From IMG/VR virus record IMGVR_UViG_3300050015_000439, positions 1 through 42,979 of that record: a stretch of DNA of 42,979 nucleotides. One strand, written 5' to 3'. The notes under the pieces were generated by a model. It made no database searches, was not told the DNA's origin, and saw only the letters and a list, made by a program, of their open reading frames with translations. The position numbers and the translations under genes are program-made. Origin of the DNA: a virus. Shown one piece after another: positions 31,912 to 40,171 of the stretch (the stretch's first letter is position 1; each line of letters starts with the position of its first letter).

Positions 31912-34575
31912 ATGCCAAAAATAATTGACAAATACGGTTCACAATGGAACGCGCCGCCCCTTCCGATTCAGGTGGAATTTCTGATGATGATGCAGCCGGA
32001 CGAAGTGCTTAAAAAGGCCGGAGTTTCAAAACCGGATATTTACAAAAATGCCGCAAAGACTATCTGGCCTCATCTTGACTGGCATCGCTGGATGGAGCTT
32101 TGCAACAATGAAATTAGAAGGCCGGAGGCAAAAGTAACCGTCATCATGGGCGCGGGATGCGTGGCCGGGCACACAAGGATTTTGAACCCCCTCACAGGCG
32201 AACAGCCAACCATCAAAGAACTTTACGAAAGCCAAACCGCCCCAATCGTAATGACGCTTCATGGGGCAGCACAAGCCGGAATCCCATTCATCAAGGGAGT
32301 CGAAGATTTGTATGAAGTGGTTTTGGAAAACGGTTCAAAATTTACAGTGACCCAAGAACACAGGATTTTAACCGCTCGCGGTTTTTTGCACGTTGCCGAC
32401 TTGCTTGCAAACGACTGCCTTTTCTCATACGAAGTCCAATCTCGTGGGCAAGATGCGATAAGCCATCTTGAAACAATCGAAGATTTGACGGATTGTTGTT
32501 GCTTTTCGTTCCATCCAAATGGTGAACTACTTCGCTATGCGAGAGAAGCCTGCCAAGTTTCTCCTCCATCACAAGACGATGCTCTAAAACATAACCTGAA
32601 ACATTCCGGTTCGGGTGATTTGGACTGTAAATTAAAACATAACCTTTCTTTGTCACAAGCCTTCCCCCCTTCCATCGGTGGGAGCGCCCCCCCTTGTGAT
32701 TTCTTGGGAAATCGCGAGTCACGCCATTTGCCCGAAGAAATCTTTTTATGTGCCGCGCCTTCGATCCGATGCGGCGTCCAATCTCATTTAGAGACGCGCC
32801 GGAATTATTCATTTGAAAAACAAGTTCCTGATTTCTCCGACAAGCACTATCAGGACGAATTCTTTTGTAATCAAAAATTGATTTCATTGCGATTCAATAT
32901 AACCCAAAGCAAAATAGTGTCAATAACTGAAACCCATAAAGATATTTTTTACGACATCAGCGTTCCGGGCGTTGAGCATTATTTCGCGGAAGGCGCGATT
33001 CATCACAATTCAACGGGCAAAACCTGCGTCTCTGGATGGGAATATCTTCTCGAATACTATGCCTCGCCAGACGACACCCTTGTTTTGATTTCTTCAACAG
33101 ATTTAAGCTCTCTGGAAGGCCGTGTCTGGGGCGAACTTAAAATGCTTCACGAAATGGCGGTTCAAAAATTTCCGTGGCTGCCCGGATATTTGCTGGATTC
33201 CAAACACTGCATTACAACCGACCGGCTTGAGAAAGACGAATACGAGGAAGAATCTAAAACCAGAGATTTAAGAAAAGGCGTAATGTGTGTTCCCACAATT
33301 CAAGGCAATAAAAACGTGGGTCTTGGAAAGTGGATTGGTCGAAAACAAAAACACATGAGGCTGATAGCGGACGACTGCACGGCCATGTCCGCTACTTTTC
33401 TTTCAGCGTTTGCAAACCTCAATAACAACATTGATTTTCAGGCGATTATTTTGGGAAATCCAAGCGATATTCTTGATCCGCTTGGAATCGCAAGCGAGCC
33501 GCTTGATGGATGGTCTGGGCATCTTGAGCCGACAAAAACAACCGTTTGGGACACTAGGTTTTTCAACGGAAGATGTATAAATCTGGTTGGAACCGACAGC
33601 CCTAATTTTGATTTCCCCGAAAACCAGCCGGAAAAATATCCTTATCTGGTGAGCCGAAAAAAAATCAATGAAACGATGTCTGCGTTTGCAAAAGACAGTT
33701 ACGAGTATTTCAGCCAATGCGTCGGCGTGATGAAAATATCACAACTGGCCAGAAGGGTAATCACAAAGGATTTATGCAGACAGTTTCATGTCAAAGACAA
33801 GGCGATTTGGAGTGGTGAAAAAAGAACAGTGATCGCCGCTCTGGATGCCAGCTATGGCGGCGACAGATGCGTTGGTGGTCATGCAGAATACGGAAAGTGC
33901 ATTGACGATGTAATCAGGCTTCAATTCTATCCACACCATATCGTCCCGGTAGCCACCCAAAGCGGAGAACCAATGGTTTCCGAAGATTCTATTTCAAAAT
34001 TCGAGAAAAAGTATTGCGAGTCAAATCAGATTCCTCCAGAAAACTTCTTCCATGACAGCACTGGCAGAGGCTCTCTTGGGACTTCCCTGTCGAGAACTTG
34101 GTCGTCATTGTGCAATCCAGTTGAGTTTGGTGGTGCGGCAACCAAAAGGCCGGTCACAATGGATACATTTGTCATAGACAAAGAAACTGGAAGAAAAAGA
34201 CTCAAGCGGTGTGAAGAAGCATATTCAAAATTTGTCACGGAACTTTATTGGAGTTTGAGGCTGGCGATTGAAGCCGACCAGATACGAGGGTTGCCGGAAG
34301 ATGTAATCGAAGAAATGTGCATGAGGGAATGGGACAGGGTTTCCGGGGACAGAATTGAAGTAGAATCTAAAATTTTAATGAAGGTCAGAACTCGAAAATC
34401 TCCCGACTTGGCGGATTGGGCTGTGATTATTTTGGAAGGCGCGAGACGAAGGGGATTTCAAATCTCGAAAATGTCGAACAAAGACGAGTCTCAATCCGAC
34501 TCAAACCGCTGGCTCTCCGACCTGTCCAAGAAACGGTTTGAATGGCATAAAAGCAAGATGATTTCAGTTCGTTAA
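31912..34575 (+). CDS. terL: Terminase large subunit interrupted by an intein
   Basis: 887 residues as encoded. Without the intein (residues 83-366) the product is about 603 residues, normal for a terminase large subunit, the ATP-driven packaging motor and headful or cos nuclease. Landmarks are the Walker A GAG/STGKT split exactly by the intein, Walker B MRLIADD (about D487-D488), then a RuvC-like nuclease with AALDASYGG (D645), FFHDSTG (D715) and SPDLADW (D832/D835). Unless the intein splices, the P-loop is broken. The gene is on the plus strand whereas portal and tail genes on both sides are minus. Confidence 0.93.
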   Translation: MPKIIDKYGSQWNAPPLPIQVEFLMMMQPDEVLKKAGVSKPDIYKNAAKTIWPHLDWHRWMELCNNEIRRPEAKVTVIMGAGCVAGHTRILNPLTGEQPTIKELYESQTAPIVMTLHGAAQAGIPFIKGVEDLYEVVLENGSKFTVTQEHRILTARGFLHVADLLANDCLFSYEVQSRGQDAISHLETIEDLTDCCCFSFHPNGELLRYAREACQVSPPSQDDALKHNLKHSGSGDLDCKLKHNLSLSQAFPPSIGGSAPPCDFLGNRESRHLPEEIFLCAAPSIRCGVQSHLETRRNYSFEKQVPDFSDKHYQDEFFCNQKLISLRFNITQSKIVSITETHKDIFYDISVPGVEHYFAEGAIHHNSTGKTCVSGWEYLLEYYASPDDTLVLISSTDLSSLEGRVWGELKMLHEMAVQKFPWLPGYLLDSKHCITTDRLEKDEYEEESKTRDLRKGVMCVPTIQGNKNVGLGKWIGRKQKHMRLIADDCTAMSATFLSAFANLNNNIDFQAIILGNPSDILDPLGIASEPLDGWSGHLEPTKTTVWDTRFFNGRCINLVGTDSPNFDFPENQPEKYPYLVSRKKINETMSAFAKDSYEYFSQCVGVMKISQLARRVITKDLCRQFHVKDKAIWSGEKRTVIAALDASYGGDRCVGGHAEYGKCIDDVIRLQFYPHHIVPVATQSGEPMVSEDSISKFEKKYCESNQIPPENFFHDSTGRGSLGTSLSRTWSSLCNPVEFGGAATKRPVTMDTFVIDKETGRKRLKRCEEAYSKFVTELYWSLRLAIEADQIRGLPEDVIEEMCMREWDRVSGDRIEVESKILMKVRTRKSPDLADWAVIILEGARRRGFQISKMSNKDESQSDSNRWLSDLSKKRFEWHKSKMISVR
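32342..32887 (-). CDS. HNH endonuclease encoded antisense inside the intein
   Basis: 181 residues. Residues about 15-55 look like a helix-turn-helix (LNEIGRRIGSKARHIKRFL). The nuclease follows: GYVLIYSPNHPN, EHRLVMEEKLGR (H103), the catalytic VVHHLDG (H122-H123, D125), NNNPSNLRLF (N132, N135) and SHLAHEIG (H145, H148), the usual HNH_3-type order in phage mobile endonucleases. It lies wholly within intein codons on the other strand; its last codons overlap intein block B. Likely role: homing of the intein by cutting intein-less terL. Target specificity is inferred, not shown. Confidence 0.88.
   Translation of the reverse strand: MKSIFDYKRIRPDSACRRNQELVFQMNNSGASLNEIGRRIGSKARHIKRFLRANGVTRDFPRNHKGGRSHRWKGGRLVTKKGYVLIYSPNHPNRNVSGYVLEHRLVMEEKLGRLLSHSEVVHHLDGTKSNNNPSNLRLFQDGLSHLAHEIGLRMRKGSRLQASRQRAKNRERLKSCVLGSL
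32896..32923 (-). promoter_or_regulatory. Predicted promoter for the antisense HNH gene
   Basis: On the minus strand a perfect TTGACA (32923-32918), a 16-nt spacer and TATATT (32901-32896, five of six to TATAAT), then 8 nt to ATG 32887. The 30-nt TTGACA-to-ATG distance equals that at several phage genes. It lies within plus-strand codons just before intein block F, so one sequence serves both strands. Confidence 0.6.
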
Positions 34576-34989
34576 TTATTCAATACCGCTCATTAAGTTG
34601 TAGTATTCATGGTCGTATTTCTTCCAACTGGAAAAAGTTGCATAAATGACAATGTATTCCATGCAGATTCCAGCCATATGTCCCCAGTAATAAGGACAAC
34701 GTCTATCACAGCCAGCATCATTCGTAATGGGAATCGAGCCATTTTTGTAACCATCTTCGTAAATCTGGTCAAATCTGTCTGCTTCTTCGGTTGTAATTCC
34801 AAAAATCCAGCAATACAAAACCTCGACGAGTTCATGGCACCAAACCGCCGCTTCAAACCGCCAATTGGACGCTTTTACCACGGCAACGTGAAGCGTTCCT
34901 TTATTTTCAGGTTTATCCCACCACCAATACCCCCCTGTGGAAAAAGGCATTTGATTTACAGAATCATAACGATGGAATTTTATTTTCAA
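34576..34989 (-). CDS. HELVE-type metallopeptidase-like phage protein (137 aa)
   Basis: WCHELVEVLYC (H52, E53, E56), then a RFDQIYEDG segment, PYYWGHMAG (H104) and CMEYIV (E111) reproduce the spaced His/Glu pattern of a family of small uncharacterised phage proteins. That family looks like minimal zinc metallopeptidases with the third ligand supplied late. Activity is not shown. It overlaps the ATP-grasp gene by ATGA. It ends one nt after the terminase stop, convergently. Confidence 0.6.
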   Translation of the reverse strand: MKIKFHRYDSVNQMPFSTGGYWWWDKPENKGTLHVAVVKASNWRFEAAVWCHELVEVLYCWIFGITTEEADRFDQIYEDGYKNGSIPITNDAGCDRRCPYYWGHMAGICMEYIVIYATFSSWKKYDHEYYNLMSGIE

Positions 34990-36368
34990 AGCAGTTCTGA
35001 ATTTATCAACCAGTCGTAACGGTTCATTATCGAGGTGAAATATGCGCGCGAAAGAAAGTCGAATTTTGGCCGGTAATAAGCCCCTGTCATGACAAATCCT
35101 TCGAGAGCTTGATACGCCATCCTAACGGCGGCTTCGATGTTGTCGGCAGCTCCTGTTGCGCAGCCAACATCCTTGTCATAACCGACGCTGACAAATCTTT
35201 CTTCTTCATCGCCTTCTGATTTCACTTTTTTAAGGCAATAGAAAAATAACTGATCTGAAACTTCATCCAGCCAGTCCATCGTGTATTCACCTTCATACAT
35301 ATCTGGCTCTTTACCATTTGGTTCAGTTTGAAACAGGCGAACCGAAACTCCAAATTTCCAATTCAACGGATTTTTACCTTTGGAAATCAGGTCGAAATGT
35401 CGGACAACCGAACCGCGTCCTTTTTTGTCGCCGCACATGGCTATTTCAGAAAATAACCCGTCAAAACCCCATCGCGTAGCGCAAAACTCCGTGAAATAAA
35501 AATCGTTTCCGTCAAACAGAAGTCCGGCATCGAAAATTGAGATTCCTGGCTGTTTTTTTGCCATGTCGTAAATAATCGGCGGAAAGGCTATTTTATTAAG
35601 TTCGCAATCCAGTCTAGTTTGGATGCATAAATCCTGACATCCGCCCGTCAATCTACCAATGTTTCCAGAACCAATCGGTTTGTTCTCAAGCTCGACAAGG
35701 CTAAACAATGGGACACCATCCCAGAAAACCATCACAGGAGTTATCTCAATCGGTTTCTTTATTTTTTCCTCAAGCGTGAATCCTCCGCGTTCATATCCTT
35801 TGGCCTCCGTTTTTAATGCGCCGGAAATCTGCCTTCGAGCAAGTTCTGGGTCGGTTGTTTCTGGGACAACGGTTTCAGCATTGCTTCCCTCGCTTTTAAG
35901 GACGAAAATCTTGTCTGGGTTTTCCTCAAGAAATTTCAGGGCGTCGTCCACCCTGTGAAATTCAGCGACTTCCGCCACTTTCAAATCGGGATAATTTTTC
36001 TTGGCAAAATCCTTTCCGGCCTGACGGTCTTTTTCAAGATTATAACTCTCTTCGGTTGGGAAAACCCCTTTTCGGAAACCCATCTTCAATGCTTTTTCGG
36101 AGTATTCCCAAAGATCTCCATAATCAAACATGACAAACCACTCATCTTTATTTTTTATGGTTTTCATCCACTCAATCACATCATCGGCGGATTTTATGTC
36201 CAAAATTCCTTCGTAAAGAGAAAGGCGTGAATCGCTTTTTCCTTTTGGTGTGTTCTCGTCCTCTTCCTTTTGAACCATTCCAATGATAACTTTCTTGCCG
36301 TCGTCCAGCAGGCGGTCGGCGATTGGCAGAGGGTGGAAATCCCTTGTTATGAAAATATAATTATCCAT
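34986..36368 (-). CDS. ATP-grasp enzyme, PurD-like (460 aa)
   Basis: The protein follows the ATP-grasp layout: an N-terminal Rossmann-like part (YIFITRDFHPLPIADRLL), then DKIFVLKSEGSNAETVVPE (ATP-lid strand with Lys), GFTLEEKIKKPIEITP, GSGNIGRLTGG (in the position of the PurD GPNTGG loop) and FYFTEFCATRWGFDGL (metal-binding Glu and Arg strand). ATP-grasp enzymes join a carboxylate to an amine via an acylphosphate. Best overall resemblance is to phosphoribosylamine-glycine ligase, but the divergent loops make another amino-acid ligase as likely. It is paired with an amino-acid racemase gene that it overlaps by 8 nt. Confidence 0.65.
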   Translation of the reverse strand: MDNYIFITRDFHPLPIADRLLDDGKKVIIGMVQKEEDENTPKGKSDSRLSLYEGILDIKSADDVIEWMKTIKNKDEWFVMFDYGDLWEYSEKALKMGFRKGVFPTEESYNLEKDRQAGKDFAKKNYPDLKVAEVAEFHRVDDALKFLEENPDKIFVLKSEGSNAETVVPETTDPELARRQISGALKTEAKGYERGGFTLEEKIKKPIEITPVMVFWDGVPLFSLVELENKPIGSGNIGRLTGGCQDLCIQTRLDCELNKIAFPPIIYDMAKKQPGISIFDAGLLFDGNDFYFTEFCATRWGFDGLFSEIAMCGDKKGRGSVVRHFDLISKGKNPLNWKFGVSVRLFQTEPNGKEPDMYEGEYTMDWLDEVSDQLFFYCLKKVKSEGDEEERFVSVGYDKDVGCATGAADNIEAAVRMAYQALEGFVMTGAYYRPKFDFLSRAYFTSIMNRYDWLINSELL

Positions 36369-37032
36369 TTTTCATCGCCTCTTTTATAGCCTCCTGACCG
36401 GCATCAATCAATGTCATGGCCATTCGGCTTTCTAAAATCAATGGAATTTCCGTGCATCCAATGATTATTTGATCCGCACCGGAGCGAGACATCCGAATTA
36501 TGATGGATTCGGTGTCAGTGAGATTTCCACGAATCGAACGGCCAGAAATTGCCGCCTTGACAGCTTGGTTTAGAGCAGCCTGCTCTGCATCCGTTGTTGA
36601 AATTGGTTCAATCCCAAGGCTTCTTAAGTGTCTTTCATAAAGTTTTGATTTTTTAGTGGAGTCGGAGCATAAAACACCAACCTTATCGGCAGTTGCGCTC
36701 TGGCAGGCCGCATCAATCATATTTATTATTTGACCATCGAAATAAGTTTGGAGTTCATCAAGAAAAACGTGGGCAGAATTGCAGGCTATGATTATCTGTT
36801 TGCACTCCCAGACTTCCATTTTGGAAATCGCCTTTTTTAGTTGGGATTTTACCAATCCTTCGTCAACTATTCCGGTCTCATCCATCCCTTTCACCGGAAG
36901 ATTATAGAGCAGAAATTCAGGAAAATCCGAATCCTGCATTATTTTACTATCCTGTGCTTGGTCGAGAAGAAAATTTGCCAGTCTAATTCCAGCAAATGCC
37001 CCCATCCCAGAAATGATTCCAAGATTTTTCAT
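36361..37032 (-). CDS. Aspartate/glutamate racemase family protein (223 aa)
   Basis: A complete Asp/Glu racemase fold by motif: LGIISGMGAFAG start, IIACNSAHVF (C84) and IIIGCTEIPLIL (C193), the two cysteines that abstract the alpha proton from opposite sides without cofactor, and VGVLCSDSTKKSKLY between. Length is typical. Substrate is probably aspartate, glutamate or a related amino acid, converted to the D form. The gene sits in the portal operon (ATGA overlap with the portal stop region) and overlaps the ATP-grasp gene, so the pair likely acts in one pathway. Confidence 0.8.
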   Translation of the reverse strand: MKNLGIISGMGAFAGIRLANFLLDQAQDSKIMQDSDFPEFLLYNLPVKGMDETGIVDEGLVKSQLKKAISKMEVWECKQIIIACNSAHVFLDELQTYFDGQIINMIDAACQSATADKVGVLCSDSTKKSKLYERHLRSLGIEPISTTDAEQAALNQAVKAAISGRSIRGNLTDTESIIIRMSRSGADQIIIGCTEIPLILESRMAMTLIDAGQEAIKEAMKNG

Positions 37033-39317
37033 TCCTTTGAACTTGCATTCAATTTTTCATAGGCCTTTCTGCTTCCCTCAAGCCCGCTGCGAAACGATTC
37101 CGCGACAGCCTGCGCGTTCTGACGGCGGATTTCAGCCTTCGTCGCCACATCCTTGCGTTTCTGCTCATGGGCGAAGGACACGTTTTTATGCTGCATCTTC
37201 TGGCGGGCAGTCGCCTCGCTGATTTTGGACTTGGTTTTCGCGGCAATCAAATCCTTCGCCAGTTCCCCGTTCTCACCGCCGCCGTTCTGTTGCTGCGCCT
37301 TTTTCGCGGCCTCCTGCTGACGCTGCTGGAACGCCTTCACAAAATTCATCAGCTTGCCAAGCAGGTCTGAAAATTTCTTCACGTTCTGTTTTTCTTCCGG
37401 GTCTTGGCCTAGAATCTGGATATGCTGCTCCGTTACAGCCGCCGCAAGCTGCAAGCCTTGAACCTGTGCGGGTGTTCCGACGCCACCTGATTTCTGTATG
37501 TTGCCTATGACTGCGCCCATTGATTTTAGCAGCCGCGTTATTTGTTCGATGTGGTTCAAGCCCTCGCGCATTTCGGGCGGCACTCCATTCATGCAGGTAT
37601 TGAAATCCACCTCTGCCTGCTTCGTGGCATCGCTGACATTCGGCAAGGCGTCCGGCGGGGCAATGCGGCGGGCTTTCTTCGCGTTGTTAGTCACCGCCAA
37701 TGCCCAATCGTGTTTGATTTCCGCTTGTGCGTGCGGGTCAAACAGGTTGACCTTGCCCATGAGCGTGTCAGCCTGCGCGACTTCCATTGCCCGGTTGCCT
37801 CCGCCAAGTGTCTGCTCTATTTCAATGTCCCATCTTTCGATGTCCAGCCACTTGCGCGGAATTTTCGCCTCCATGCACTTTGCCTGAAATTTTTTAACTT
37901 CAAAATCTGTGCTTTTTTCGAGGGTGAACCGTCTCGCTATCTCTCGATATGAAAATGTTTCAAGCCGGTAAGCGCGCGACAAAAGGGACTGCATCAACTG
38001 CGACACCTGCATCATCAACGCCTGCATTTCAAACTTGGTCTGGCGTTCGTTTTTCATCACGTTTGCCGGGGACTGCGTATAGGCCGACGTGGAATTTCCG
38101 ATAAGCGTGGCGTATTCATCCTTTAACCCGGCCACAAGGTTTGCGTCAACGCCATACCGCTCCGCAGCGGTCACAAAGTTCAATCCCTCTGGAATTATGC
38201 CCCACGGCGCATCAAACACGACCTGTTCAAGCCTTGAACGGTCTGCCGGGTCTGTCACGCGAAAGATCGTTAGCATCTGTTCAAAGACGTGCTGCGTCCA
38301 CTGGCAGCGCAGGCGGTTCATCGTCCATAAAAGTTCGTAAGTAAGGAACGCCAGCGAGCGGATTGAATGATACATGAATGGCGGGACATTGTTTCCATCG
38401 CCAAACTGAAAATGGATGATGCTGCCCAAGTCCGCCGAAAAAGGCTTCTTTCCGTTGTAAATAATCTGCGCGGTGTCTCCACTGTCGTTGACGCCGGGTA
38501 TCACCGTGTCGCGGTCGAGCATCATTTTCCGATACCAGCCGGGGTTTTTGGATTCTTCCTCGCGGTAATAAAAATCCCAAAACCATATCACGGGCGCGGA
38601 ATCACTGTCGTAGAAAGTCATGTTCTGCTTGTAAAGCTCGGCCATCTGCTCCGGCGTGTCCGACCAGTCATAATTCTCCGGGTTCTGGTTTAATTCCTGG
38701 TAATTGTCCAGAATTTTCCTGACCGCTGGCAGATTCCAGCCCTTGTCAATGTTCTCCGGCTTGCGGAAAAATGTGTATTTGAAAAGTTCGCCCGGCCTCA
38801 TCTTCCGGCACACGGCGAAGTATTGCAAATTCTCCATCGTTATTTCCGTGTCGGTCGGAATCAAAAAATCCTGAACAAATTTTCCGACCGGCTTCCATGA
38901 AAATTCATCGCCCCACATCTTTGCGCCCATGCCGTGCAGGCATACACCGCCAAACACAGAGTCTTGCGTGTGGAAAAATGAATTGCTGTTGACGATTGGC
39001 TTGTTGATGAGGCGGGTGATTGTGGTTTCCCAATCGCGCTGATTCTTTTCAGGCGCATCAGGGATGGACACCTTGAAAAACTGCGCCTGCTTCATAAATG
39101 CGTTCTCGTATTGCGCTCTGGCGTTGTGCAACAAGACGCTGCCTTGTTTGTCATTGAAGCGGACAAGAATATGATTTGCTTCCGCTTCCTCATCCGTCCA
39201 AAGAACCTTGCCATTGAAAAACTCATTGAGCATGGCGCGGGTCGAGGAGCGCGTCAACTCGCCTTGCTTCATCGAGTCAATCACCGAATCAATTTTTTCC
39301 GCCGTCGAGAAGTTCAT
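37029..39317 (-). CDS. Portal protein (762 aa)
   Basis: A long portal of podovirus type. Landmarks are the central NPGWYRKMMLDRDTVIPG, the wing-type region SIIHFQFGDGNNVPPFMYHSI, a stem stretch with QALMMQVSQLMQSLLSRAY, and a Gln/Lys-rich C-terminal coiled coil (AFQQRQQEAAKKAQQQN) likely forming the barrel inside the head. Portal dodecamers are the DNA entry channel and dock the terminase. Gene order (portal then tail adaptor genes, with terminase near) supports the call. Overlaps neighbours by ATGA on both sides. Confidence 0.8.
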   Translation of the reverse strand: MNFSTAEKIDSVIDSMKQGELTRSSTRAMLNEFFNGKVLWTDEEAEANHILVRFNDKQGSVLLHNARAQYENAFMKQAQFFKVSIPDAPEKNQRDWETTITRLINKPIVNSNSFFHTQDSVFGGVCLHGMGAKMWGDEFSWKPVGKFVQDFLIPTDTEITMENLQYFAVCRKMRPGELFKYTFFRKPENIDKGWNLPAVRKILDNYQELNQNPENYDWSDTPEQMAELYKQNMTFYDSDSAPVIWFWDFYYREEESKNPGWYRKMMLDRDTVIPGVNDSGDTAQIIYNGKKPFSADLGSIIHFQFGDGNNVPPFMYHSIRSLAFLTYELLWTMNRLRCQWTQHVFEQMLTIFRVTDPADRSRLEQVVFDAPWGIIPEGLNFVTAAERYGVDANLVAGLKDEYATLIGNSTSAYTQSPANVMKNERQTKFEMQALMMQVSQLMQSLLSRAYRLETFSYREIARRFTLEKSTDFEVKKFQAKCMEAKIPRKWLDIERWDIEIEQTLGGGNRAMEVAQADTLMGKVNLFDPHAQAEIKHDWALAVTNNAKKARRIAPPDALPNVSDATKQAEVDFNTCMNGVPPEMREGLNHIEQITRLLKSMGAVIGNIQKSGGVGTPAQVQGLQLAAAVTEQHIQILGQDPEEKQNVKKFSDLLGKLMNFVKAFQQRQQEAAKKAQQQNGGGENGELAKDLIAAKTKSKISEATARQKMQHKNVSFAHEQKRKDVATKAEIRRQNAQAVAESFRSGLEGSRKAYEKLNASSKE

Positions 39318-40171
39318 TCAAGGGTTTTCGTTTCAGCGGGTGGATTCGGGGATGTCAATTTTTCGAGTTCAGCGTCAGAAACTTCTTCCGGCTTTCCATC
39401 GCCCGCGCCGTTCGGTGCAGGCGGCGTCCCCGTTGGTTTTAACTTCCGCAGCAACGGAATCAAGCCGCCGTCCTTGCAGCGATGAAATAAAACGGCGTCT
39501 GGCTTCACAAAATCCAGAGTGACGTGGTTCTCCGGCGAGTCCGGCAGCCTGGCCTCCACAAAAATCGGCGGCTTGTCCGGCTGCCCCCAAAAATGGTGTA
39601 TCAAATTCGTGTGCTGTGACGCTGTGACAATCCTTTCGCCGCCACCGATGTCCCATGCCTGACGACCGCCGTTCACGTCGGGTATTCTGGAAAAATCCAA
39701 ATACGCATCCGGCGGATAAACCGAGCATCCCGTCAGGTGCTTTGCCGGAAGATTCTTCTGCCCTGTCTGTTCGATGACAGCCCCCATATAGCGTAGCGGG
39801 CTTTCCTGATATGCCTCACTGATGTCGGCCAGCCAGTTCGGTTTCATAGGCACGCAGTCCGGCTCAAGCCACAGGAACGGGCATCCGTAGTTTTCCTTCA
39901 CATACTTCGCCGCCTGCAAGAACATCGAATTAGGCTTATGCCCCGTGGCGGGTATGGCGGCGGAGACGGCTCGCGCATGGGAAAAGATTGTTTTCGCCTT
40001 TTCAAAAAGAGGGACGACGCGGTTCATGTCAACCTCGCGGTCAACCCAGAACAGGACGGGGAACGGCATCAGACCGTCCAGTTCTCCAATCCATTCGACA
40101 AGTTTTTCAGTGAGGTTAAAGTCGCCATTGTGCGTGGCGATGACGACGAGCAGGTTTGTGTTTTTGTTCAT
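39314..40171 (-). CDS. Glycosyltransferase-like protein, GT-A type (285 aa)
   Basis: ATG 40171 (MNKNTNLLVVIATHNGD) is the natural start; the longer frame upstream overlaps the preceding gene. A GT-A-like opening (LLVVIATHNGDF) is followed by PVLFWVDREVDMNRV, and WLEPDCVPMKPNWLADISEAY holds an acidic motif in the DxD position (EPDC). The C-terminus is a disordered Pro/Gly/Glu tail. It is the fourth glycosyltransferase-like protein in the window and is translationally coupled to the portal, so virion glycosylation is a reasonable idea. Confidence 0.6.
   Translation of the reverse strand: MNKNTNLLVVIATHNGDFNLTEKLVEWIGELDGLMPFPVLFWVDREVDMNRVVPLFEKAKTIFSHARAVSAAIPATGHKPNSMFLQAAKYVKENYGCPFLWLEPDCVPMKPNWLADISEAYQESPLRYMGAVIEQTGQKNLPAKHLTGCSVYPPDAYLDFSRIPDVNGGRQAWDIGGGERIVTASQHTNLIHHFWGQPDKPPIFVEARLPDSPENHVTLDFVKPDAVLFHRCKDGGLIPLLRKLKPTGTPPAPNGAGDGKPEEVSDAELEKLTSPNPPAETKTLE

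Larger units (their letters stand above)
32158..33009 (+). other. Intein (284 aa) in the TerL Walker A loop
   Basis: It begins at Cys83 and ends HHN (364-366) followed by Ser367. Block A is CVAGHTRIL. Block B is FTVTQEH followed by RILTARGF, with the TxxH motif. Blocks F and G are FYDISVPGVEHYFAEGAIHHN in two pieces with penultimate His and terminal Asn. All residues expected for class 1 splicing are present, so it should be active. The middle (about intein residues 100-240) is Cys/Ser/Pro-rich, with no LAGLIDADG or in-frame HNH motif. That stretch is the antisense of an HNH gene. Confidence 0.93.

Noticed and set aside
34576-35019. Plus-strand ORF of 136 codons after terL
   Set aside because: It is antisense to the HELVE-motif gene, which has a recognisable pattern and coupling to its neighbour.
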